Below the pieces are notes generated by a model. The model did no database searches. It saw nothing but the letters and a program-made list of their open reading frames with translations, and was not told the DNA's origin. Positions 20,530 through 31,060 of a DNA stretch of 64,000 bases are shown here, in pieces (the stretch's first letter is position 1; each line of letters opens with the position of its first letter). The DNA is from Metallyticus violacea (taxonomy: Eukaryota > Arthropoda > Insecta > Mantodea > Metallyticidae): NCBI GenBank assembly GCA_030762175.1, contig JAUJEO010000019.1:1618001-1682000 (forward strand). The letters run 5' to 3'. A program made the position numbers and the translations under genes.

Positions 20530-20730
20530 AACGTCTTCTGAAAGGTGATGTTAGGTTAGATTAAATTAAGTAGGTTGGATTTGGTAAGGATAGGTTAGGG
20601 TTTTATAGGTTAGTTTTTGTTAGCTTTAGTTAGATTAGGTTAGGTTAGGCTTGGTTAGATTAGAGTAGATTAGATTATATTAGATTAAGTTACGTTTGGT
20701 TAGGATAGGTTAGTTAAGTAAATTTCGATT
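20530..20730 (+). repeat. Example of a long degenerate TTAGG block
   Basis: Almost the whole stretch can be read as pentamers close to TTAGG (GTTAG, GTTGG, GATTA, GGTAA, GGATA). The block is flanked on the left by TTTCAAACGTCTTCTGAAAGG and its continuation, and on the right by TTTCGATTGTTTCTAACG. Corresponding blocks lie at 23085-23260, 26300-26480, 29505-29685 and 31095-31280. TTAGG is the telomere repeat of most arthropods; here it is too degenerate to be a functional chromosome end. Confidence 0.9.
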
Positions 20731-21895
20731 GTTTCTAACGAGTTCTCAAACGCGTTTTATTCCTTAATGATTTTTTTGTAGCACATAACTGTACCTTTTT
20801 AATTTTTATAGCATTATGGATTTAGAAAAGCATAGTGTACTGAAAGAAACTGTATAATTGATTAAAATATACGATTAACTATCGATCGTTTCAAACGTCC
20901 TCTAATAGATAGCATTAGGTTAGGTTAGGTTAAGTTGGATTAGATTAAGTTGGGATTGGTTACGATAGGTGTGCTTAGGTTAGGTTAGGTTTAGTTTGGT
21001 TATGATATATTAGGCTTTTCGATCGTTTCTAACGTCCACTGAAATCCGTTTCTTTCCCTAACCATTTTGTTTTGTAGGAAATAACTGTTTCTCTTCTCTT
21101 TATATAGTTTCTTAGAATTTGAAGAGCATACATCACTGAAGGAAATTGTAAAATTAATTAAAATATACAATTTATTTTCGATCGTTTCAAACGTCCTCTT
21201 AAAGGCTAGGTTAGAAAAAGTAGATTATATTAGGCTTGCTAAGGATATGTTAAGTTTGGTTTGGTTAGGCCAGGTTAAATTAGGTTAGGTTAGGTTAAGT
21301 TTGGTTAGTTCATTCCCAAACGCCGTCTCAAACGCCATATTTAAGAATCATTTTTGCTTAAAATATCGATTTCTCTTATATTTATATAGTTTCGATAACT
21401 TAGAATAGCATACTAAACTGAAAAAAATCTCTAAAATGTATTAAAATAGACTATTTATTTTCGATTGTTTGGAACGAAATGCGAAATATTAGGTTAGGTT
21501 AGTCTTGGTTTGATTAGGTTAGGTTGGGTTTCGTTATGTTTGCTTGGGATTGGTTAAATTAGCTTACGTTAGGTTAAGTGAGCATATTGAAGATCCTTTC
21601 TAAAGTGCTCTCAAACGCGATTTCTTCCTTAATTATTGTTAGTAGCAGATAACTTTTTTTCTTGATTTTTATAGTTTCACAGAGTCATTATACTGAAAGA
21701 TACCGTAAAATTCATTAATATTTTTATTTTTTAATGTTATCACCGTCCTCTAAAAGTTTGGGTGATGTTAGGTTTGATTTGTTATTGTTAGGTTGGGTTA
21801 GGTTAAGATAGGTTTGTTTAGGTTTAGTTAGCCTAAGATAGGTTTTGTGAAATTAGGTTAGATTAGAAGGTTAGGTTAGGTTTGGTTAGGGAAAC

Positions 21896-22640
21896 AGATA
21901 ACAGATCGGATCGATATTATTTTCGATCGTTTCAAACGTCCTCCAAACGCGTTTTTTTTCCCCTTATTTTTTTTTTCTTTACTGCTTCTCTTTATTTTGT
22001 CTAGTTTAATAGATTTAGAAAAGTATGTTACTCAGGAAGAAACACGAAAATTGTGGAAAGAAATAATTTATTTTCCATCTTTTCAAACTATATCTGAAAC
22101 CCATTATTTTCATTTGAAATTTTTTTTAAGTTAATTACTTCTCTTTCAATTTACATAACTTAATAGCCGTAAAAACCCATTTTAACTAGAAAAGTATTCC
22201 AAAATTAGACAAATTAAACGACATATATTCGAGTGTTTCATACGTTCTTTGAAACCAGTATTTATTTTTCCATAATAAGTATTTTTAAAGATTACTGCTT
22301 CTCGTACAAACGTTCGTACAAACGTCCCCTAAAACGAGTTTATTTCATCAATAATTTTTTTTATGTAAACTGCTTCTCCTTCATTTTATTTAGTTTAATA
22401 AACTTAGAAAAACATACAACACCGAAAGAAACATGAAAACAGTTTAAAATTAACTATTTATTTTCGATCGTATCAAATGTCCCCTCAAACGCGTTTTCTT
22501 CCTTAAGCATTTTATGTAGCAAATAATTGTCTCTCTTTTAATTTTATAGTTTCATAGCCTTAGAAAGGCATACTGCGCTGAAAGAAAGTGTAAAATTGAT
22601 TAAAATATACGATTTGTTTTCGATCGTTTCAAACGTCCTG
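21896..22640. repeat. TTAGG-free segment of satellite B, short form
   Basis: Four to five diverged monomers follow each other directly, without telomere-like blocks. The CGATCG motif runs straight into TCAAACGCGTTTT. The frame 22233-22436 crosses it and is not a gene. It corresponds to the longer segments at 24476-25855 and 27686-29065. Confidence 0.8.
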
Positions 22641-25600
22641 TGAAAGGTTGGTTAGGTTAGTTTAGTTTAGGTTATTTCCGATCGTTTCTCAATCCCTGTC
22701 AAACGCATTTTTCCTTAACCATTTTTGCAGCAAATAAGAGTTTCTCTTTCATTTTTATAGTTTCATAACCTCAGAAAACATTACTGCACTGAAATAAACT
22801 GTAAAATTTATGTAATAAATAAACGATTTATTTTGGATCGTTTCAAACGTCCTGTGAAGAGTGAGGTTAGGTTAGGCTAGGTTTGGTTATTTTAGGTTAT
22901 TTCCGATCGTTTCTTACGCCCTCTCAAACCCGTTTTATTGCTTAATCATTTTTTGTAGCAAATAAATGTTTCTCTTTCATTTTTACAGTTTCATAGCTTT
23001 AGAAAAGCATACTGCAATGGAAGAAACTGTAAAATTGATGAAAATATACGAATAATTTTCGATGATTTGAAACGTCCTATGAAAGGTGAGGTTATGTTAG
23101 ATTAAATGAAGTTAGTTTGGATTTGGTAAGGATAGGTTAGGTTTTGTTAGGTTAGTTTTTGTTAGGTTTAGTTAGATTATGTTAGGTTAGGCTTGGTTAG
23201 ATTAGATTAGGTTAGATTATATTAGATTAAGTTATGTTTGGTTAGGATAAGTTAGGTTAGTTAAGTAATTTTAGATTGTTTCTAACGAGTTCTCAAACGC
23301 GTTTTATTCCCTAATGATTTTTTGTAGCACATAACTGTACCTCTTTAATTTTTGTAGCATTATGAATTTAGAAAAGCATAGTGTACTGAAAGAAACTGTA
23401 TAATTGATTAAAATATACGATTTACTATCGATCGTTTGAAACATCCTCAAAAAGATTACGTTAGGTTAGGTTAGGTTAGGTTGGGTTAGATTAAGTTGGG
23501 ATTGGTTACGATAGGTGTGCTTAGGTGAGGTTAGGTTTAGTTTGGTTATGATATATTAGGCTTTTCGATCGTTTCTAACGTCCCCTTAAATCCGTTTCTT
23601 TCCCTAACCATTTTTTTATAGGAAATAACTGTTTCCTTTCCATTTATATAGTTTCTTAGAATTGGAAAAGAATACATCACTGAAGGAAATTGTAAAATTT
23701 ATTAAAATATACGATTTATTTCCGATCGTTTCAAACGTCTTCTGAAAGGCTAGGATAGAAAAGGTATATTAGATTAGGTTTGCAAAGGATATGTTAAGTT
23801 TGGTTGGGCCAGGTTAAATTAGGTTAGGTTAAGTGTGATTAGGTCGTTATCAATAATATCTAACGCCCTCTCAAACGCTATATTAAAGATATATTTTTGT
23901 ATAAAATAACGGTTTCTCTTATATTTATATTGTTTCGGCAACTTAGAAAAGCATACTAAAGTGAAAAAAATGTAAAAAAATTATTAAAATATACTATTTA
24001 TTTTCGATCGTTTCGAACGAAATGCGAAATGTTAGGTTAGGTTAGTAGTCAAGGTTTGATTAGGTTAGGTTGGTTTTGGTTGTGTTAACTTGGGTTTGGT
24101 TATATTAGGTTACGTTAGGTTTAGTTAGATTTTTTTAAGTGAGGATATTTACGATCCTTTCCTAAGTGCTCTCAAACGCGACTTCTTCCTTAATTATTTT
24201 TAGTAGCAGATAACTGTTTTTTCTTTGATTTTTATAGTTTCATAGATTCATTATACTGAAAGAAACCGTAAAATTCATTAATATATAAGATTTATTTTTC
24301 AGTGTTATCACCGTCCTCTAAAAGTTTGGGTTAGGTTAGGTTTGATTTGTTATGGTTAGATTGGGTTAGGTTAAGATAGGTTTGGTTAGGTTTTTGTTAC
24401 GTTTGTTTAGTTAGCCTAGGATAGGTTTTGTGAAATTAGGTTAGGTTAGAAGGTTAGGTTAGGTTTGGTTAGGGAAACAGATAACAGATCCGATCGATAT
24501 TATTTTCGATCGTTTCAAACGTCCTCCAAACGCGTTTTTTTCCCTTAATTTTTTTTTATCTTTACTGCTTCTCTTTATTTTGTCTATTTTAATAGACTTA
24601 GAAAAGTATATTACTCCGGAAGAAACACGAAAATTGTGGAAAGAAATAATTTATTTTCCATCTTTTCAAACTATATCTGAATCCCATTATTTTCATTTGA
24701 ATTTTTTTAAAGTTAACTACTTCTCTTTCAATTTACATAGCTTAATAGCCCTAAAAACCCATTTTAACTAGAAAAGTATTCCAAAATTAGATTTATTTTC
24801 CATCTTTTCAAACTATATCTGAATCCCATTATTTTCATTTGAATTTTTTTTAAGTTAACTACTTCTCTTTCAATTTACATAGCTTAATAGCCGTAAAAAC
24901 CCATTTTAACTAGAAAAGTATTCCAAAATTAGATAAATTAAACGATATATATTCGATTGTTTCACACGATCTTCCAAACCAGTATTTATTTTTCCTTAAT
25001 AAGTATATTTAAAGTTTACTGCTACTCGTACATTGCAATAGTATAACAAATTTAGAAAAACATATTAAACCGAAAGGAACTGAGTAATAGATGAAAATAA
25101 ACTATTTGTTTTCGATCGTTTCAATGGTTGTCTCAAACCCGTAATCTTTGCATAAAAAATGTTGTTGCAGATAACTGTTTTTCAGTCATTTTTCTATTTT
25201 CATAAAATTAGAAAAGCATATTACACTGAATGACATTCATAAATTGACAATAATAAGCTATATATTTTCAGTCCATTCAAACGTTCTGTGAAACAGGTTT
25301 TTTCCTTAAATTTTAATTCCAGATAATTGTTTCTCTGTCATTTTCCTAGTTAGATATACATAGAATAGAATTTATACTTTGGAAATAAACTCGAAAATTG
25401 ATGAAAATAAACTATATATTTTCGGTCGTTTTAAACGTTCTCTGAAACGCGTTTTTTTTCCATAAAAATATTTGTTGCTGATCTTTGTTTCTCTGTCATG
25501 AAGAAAATTAACTATTTATTTTCCATCGTTTCAAACGTCCCCTCAAACGAGTTTATTTCATCAATATTTTTTTTGTATGTAAACTGCTTCTCCTTCATTT

Positions 25601-28600
25601 TATGTAGTTTAATAGACTTAGAAAAACATGCAACACCGAAAGAAACTAGAAAACAGTTTAAAATTAACTATTTATTTTCGATCGTATCAAATGTCCCCTC
25701 AAACGCGTTTTCTTCCTTAAGCATTTTTTGTAGCAAATAATTGTTCTCTTTAATTTTTATAGTTTCATAGCCTTAGAAAGGCATACTGCACTGAAAGAAA
25801 GTGTAAAATCGATTAAAATATACGATTTATTTTCGATCGTTTCAAACGTCCTCTGAAAGGTTGGTTAGGTTAGTTTAGGTTAGGTTATTTGCGATCGTTT
25901 CTCAATCCCTGTCAAACGCGTTTTTACCTTAACTTTTGTTTTGCAGCAAATAAGAGTTTCTCTTTCATTTTTATTGGTTCATAACCTCAGAAAACATTAC
26001 TGCACTGAAAAAAAACGGTAAAATTTATGTAATAAATGAACGATTTATTTTGGATCGTTTCAAACGTCGTGTGAAGAGTGAGGTTAGGTTAGGCTAAGTT
26101 TGGTTATGTTAGGTTATTTCCGATCGTTTCTTACGCCCTCTCAAACCCGTTTTATTGCTTAATCATTTTTTGTAGCACATAAATGTTTCTCTTTCATTTT
26201 TACAGTTTCATAGCTTTAGAAAAGCATACTGCAATGGAAGAAACTGTAAAATGGATGAAAATATACGAGTAATTTTCGATGATTTGAAACGTCTTATGAA
26301 AGGTGAGGTTAGGTTAGATTAAATTAAGTTAGGTTGGATTTGGTAAGGTTAGGTTAGGTTTTGTTAGGTTAGTTTTTGTTAGGTTTAGTTAGAATAGGTT
26401 AGGTTAGGCTTGGTTAGATTAGGTTAGATTATATTAGATTAAGTAATGTTTGGTTAGTATAAGTTAGGTTAGTTAAGTAATTTTCGATTGTTTCTAACGA
26501 GTTCTCAAACGCGTTTTATTCCTTAATATTTTTTTGTAGCACAAAACTGTACCACTTTAATTTTTATAGCATTATGGTTTTAGAAAAGCATAGTGTACTG
26601 AAAGAAACTGTATAATTGATTAAAATATACGATTTACTATCGATCGTATCAAACGTCCTCTAAAAGATTACGTTAGGTTAGGTTAGGTTAGGTTGGGTTA
26701 GATTAAGTTGGGATTGGTTACGATAGGTGTGCTTAGGTTAGGTTAGGTTTAGTTTGTTTATGATATATTAGGCTTTTCGATCATTTCTAACGTCCATCTA
26801 AATCCGTTTCTTTCGCTAACCATTTTGTTTTTTAGGAAATAACTGTTTCTCTTCTATTTTTATCGTTTCTTAGAATTAGAAGAGCACCACTGAAGGAAAT
26901 TGTAAAATTAATTAAAATATACAATTTATTTTCGATCGTTTCAAACGTCCTCTGAAAGGCTAGGTTAAAAAAGTTAGATTAGATTAGGCTTGCTAAGGAT
27001 ATGTTAAGTTTGGTTTGGTTGGGCCAGGTTAAATTAGGTTAGTTTAAGTTTGGTTATGTCGTTACCAATAGTATCTAACGCCCTCTCAAACGCGTTATTA
27101 AGGAATCATTTTTGTTTAAAATAACGGTTTCTCTTATATTTATATAGTTTCGGTAACTTAGAAAGGCATACTAAACTGAAAAAAATCTCTAAAATTTATT
27201 AAAATAGACTATTTATTTTCGATTGTTTGGAACGAAATGCGAAATGTTAGGTTAGGTTAGTCTAGGTTTGATTAGGTTAGGTTGGGTTTCGTTATGTTTG
27301 CTTGAGTTTGTTTAGATTAGGTTACGTTAGGTTTAGTTAGATTAGGTTAAGTGAGGATATTTACGATCCTTTCTAAAGTGCTCTCAAATGCGATATATTC
27401 GTTAATTATTTATAGTAGCAGATAACTGTTTTTTCTTTGATTTTATAGTTTCATAGACTCATTATACTGAAAGAAACCGTAAAATGCATTAATATATAAG
27501 GTTTATTTTTCAGTGTTATCACCGCCCTCTAAAAGTATGGGTTAGGTTAGCTTTGATTTGTTATGGTTAGGCTGGGTTAGTTTAAGATAGGTTTGGTTAG
27601 GTTTAGTTACGTTTGTTTAGTTAGCCTAGGATAGGTTTTGTGAAATTAGGTTAGGTTAGAAGGTTAGGTTAGGTTTGGTTAAAGAAACAGATAACAGATC
27701 AGATCGATATTAATTTCGATCGTTTCAAACGTCCTCCAAACGCGTTTTTTTCCCTTAATTTTTTTTTATCTTTACTGCTTCTCTTTATTTTGTCTATTTT
27801 AATAGACTTAGAAAAGTATATTACTCCGGAAGAAACACGAAAATTGTGGAAAGAAATAATTTATTTTCCATCTTTTCAAACTATATCTGAATCCCATTAT
27901 TTTCATTTGATTTTTTTTAAAGTTAACTACTTCTCTTTCAATTTACATAGCTTAATAGCCCTAAAAACCCATTTTAACTAGAAAAGTATTCCAAAATTAG
28001 ATTTATTTTCCATCTTTTCAAACTATATCTGAATCCCATTATTTTCATTTGAATTTTTTTTAAGTTAACTACTTCTCTTTCAATTTACATAGCTTAATAG
28101 CCGTAAAAACCCATTTTAACTAGAAAAGTATTCCAAAATTAGATAAATTAAACGATATATATTCGATTGTTTCACACGATCTTCCAAACCAGTATTTATT
28201 TTTCCTTAATAAGTATATTTAAAGTTTACTGCTACTCGTACATTGCAATAGTATAACAAATTTAGAAAAACATATTAAACCGAAAGGAACTGAGTAATAG
28301 ATGAAAATAAACTATTTGTTTTCGATCGTTTCAATGGTTGTCTCAAACCCGTAATCTTTGCATAAAAAATGTTGTTGCAGATAACTGTTTTTCAGTCATT
28401 TTTCTATTTTCATAAAATTAGAAAAGCATATTACACTGAATGACATTCATAAATTGACAATAATAAGCTATATATTTTCAGTCCATTCAAACGTTCTGTG
28501 AAACAGGTTTTTTCCTTAAATTTTAATTCCAGATAATTGTTTCTCTGTCATTTTCCTAGTTAGATATACATAGAATAGAATTTATACTTTGGAAATAAAC

Positions 28601-29065
28601 TCGAAAATTGATGAAAATAAACTATATATTTTCGGTCGTTTTAAACGTTCTCTGAAACGCGTTTTTTTTCCATAAAAATATTTGTTGCTGATCTTTGTTT
28701 CTCTGTCATGAAGAAAATTAACTATTTATTTTCCATCGTTTCAAACGTCCCCTCAAACGAGTTTATTTCATCAATATTTTTTTTGTATGTAAACTGCTTC
28801 TCCTTCATTTTATGTAGTTTAATAGACTTAGAAAAACATGCAACACCGAAAGAAACTAGAAAACAGTTTAAAATTAACTATTTATTTTCGATCGTATCAA
28901 ATGTCCCCTCAAACGCGTTTTCTTCCTTAAGCATTTTTTGTAGCAAATAATTGTTCTCTTTAATTTTTATAGTTTCATAGCCTTAGAAAGGCATACTGCA
29001 CTGAAAGAAAGTGTAAAATCGATTAAAATATACGATTTATTTTCGATCGTTTCAAACGTCCTCTG
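22640..29065. repeat. 3.21-kb higher-order repeat in satellite B, two complete copies
   Basis: About 22640-25850 and 25850-29060 are tandem copies offset by 3210 bp. Each has seven TTAGG blocks of matching sizes in the same order, followed by a TTAGG-free segment of about 1.38 kb. The TTAGG-free parts (24540-25850 and 27750-29060) look nearly identical by eye; peptides read at 25498 and 28708 are the same, and those at 24580 and 27790 differ at one residue. The block-bearing parts differ more. A third, incomplete copy starts at 29065 and breaks off at about 30890; an earlier relative with a shorter free segment spans 20430-22640. Confidence 0.9.
24651..24930. repeat. 142-bp tandem duplication within the TTAGG-free segment
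   Basis: TTATTTTCCATCTTTTCAAA begins at 24651 and 24793, and the following 140 bases match except for a few positions. The same duplication is at 27861-28140 in the next 3.21-kb copy, so it predates that copy. The 142-bp step is the size of one monomer. Confidence 0.9.
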
Positions 29066-30885
29066 AAAGGTTGGTTAGGTTAGTTTAGGTTAGGTTATTT
29101 GCGATCGTTTTTTCTCAATCCCTGTCAAACGCGTTTTTACCTTAACTTTTTTTTTGCAGCAAATAAGAGTTTCTCTTTCATTTTTATAGGTTCATAACCT
29201 CAGAAAACATTACCGCACTGAAATAAACTGTAAAATTTATTTAAATAAACGATTTATTTTGGATCGTTCAAACGTCCTGTGAAGAGTTAGGTTAGGTTAG
29301 GCTAAGTTTGGTTATGTTAGGTTATTTCCGATCGTTTCTTACGCCCTCTCAAACCCGTTTTATTGCTTAAGCATTTTTTGTAGCAAATAAATGTTTCTCA
29401 TTCATTTTTACAGTTTCATAGCCGTAGAAAAGCATACTGCAATGGAAGAAACTGTAAAATTGATGAAAACATACGAGTACTTTTCGATGATTTGAAACGT
29501 CTTATGAAAGGTGAGGTTAGGTTAGATTAAATTAAATTAGGTTGGATTTGGTAAGGATAGGATAGGTTTTGTTAGGTTATTTTTTCTTAGGTTTAGTTAG
29601 GTTAGGTTAGGTTAGGATTGGTTAGATTAGATTAGGTTAGATTATATTAGATTAAGTTATGTTCGGTTAGGATAAGTTAGGTTAGTTAAGTATTTTCGAT
29701 TGTTTCTAACGAGTTATCAAACGCGTTTTATTCCTTAATGATTTTTTGTAGCACATAACTGTACCTCTTTAATTTTTATAGCATTATGGATTTAGAAAAG
29801 CATAGTGTACTGAAAGAAACTGTGTAATTGATTAAAATATACGATTTACTATCGATCGTTTCAAACGTCCTCTAAAAGATTACTTTAGGTTAGGTTAGGT
29901 TAGGTTAGGTTGGGTTAGATTCAGTTGGGATTGGTTACGATAGGTGTGCTTAGGTTAGATTAGGTTTAGTTGGGTTATGATATATTAGGCTTTTCGATTG
30001 TTTCTAACGTGCACTGAAATCCGTTTCTTTCTCTAACCATTTTGTTTTGTAGTAAATAACTGTTTCTTTTCTGTTTATATAGGTTCTTAGAATTAAAAGA
30101 GTATACAAAACTGAAGGAAATTGCAAAATTATTTACAATATACTATTTATTTTCGATCGTTTCAAACGTCCTCTGAAAGGCTAGGCTAGAAAAGGTAGAT
30201 TAGATTAGGCTTGCTAAGGATATGTTAAGTTTGGTTTGGTTAGGCCAGGTTAAATTAGGTTAGGTTAGGTTAAGTTTGGTTAGCTCGTTCCCAAATGTCC
30301 TCTCAAACGCCATATTTAAGAATAATTTTTGTTTAAAATAACGGTTTCTGTTATATTTTATAGCTTAGGTGCCTTAGAAAAGCATACTAAACTGAAAAAA
30401 AAATCTAAAAAATTAATTAAAATATACTATTTTTTTTTCGATCGTTTAGAACAAAATACGAAATGTTATGTTAGGTTAGTCTAGGTTTCATTAGGTTAGG
30501 TTGGGTTTCGTTATGTTAACTTGGATTTGGTTAAATTAGGTTACGTTAGGTTAAGTGAGCATATTTACGATCCTTTCTAAAGTGCTCTCAAACGCGATTA
30601 ATTATTTTTAGTAGCAGATAACTGTTTTTTCTTTGATTTTTATGGTTTCATAGAGTCATTATACTGAAAGAAACCGTAAAATTCATTAATATATACGGTT
30701 TATTTTTTAATGTTATCACCGTCCTCTAAAAGTTTGGGTGAGGTTAGGTTTGATTTGTTATGGTTAGGTTGGGTTAGGTTAGAATGGGTTTGGTTTGGTT
30801 TGGTTACGTTTGTTTAGTTAGCCTAGGATAGGTTTTGTGAAACTAGGTTGGGTTAGAAGTTTAGGTTAGGTTTGGTTAGGGAAAC

Positions 30886-31060
30886 AGATAGCTGTTTCTC
30901 CTTAATTTTTATAGTTTGAGAGCAATATTATACTGAAGAAACTGCACTGAAATAAACTGTAAAATTTATGTAATAAACGATTTATTTTGGATCGTTTCAA
31001 ACGTCCTGTGAAGAGTTAGGTTAGGTTAGGCTAGCCCTGAAACTGTAAAATTGATTGAAA
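30886..31060. repeat. Rearranged junction in satellite B
   Basis: After the seventh TTAGG block of the third higher-order copy, sequence jumps from GGTTAGGGAAACAGATA directly into the middle of a monomer (GCTGTTTCTCCTTAATTTTT). It then jumps again at about 31030 (GGCTAGCCCTGAAACTG). The 1.38-kb TTAGG-free segment and parts of two monomers are missing here compared with the two preceding copies. Deletion by unequal exchange is likely. Confidence 0.7.

Noticed and set aside
24580..28950. Four plus-strand frames with identical or nearly identical products in satellite B, suggesting a conserved small gene pair
   Set aside because: Their identity follows from the recent 3.21-kb duplication of the whole DNA segment, not from selection on protein. 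Frames are lost in the related segment at 21896-22640.
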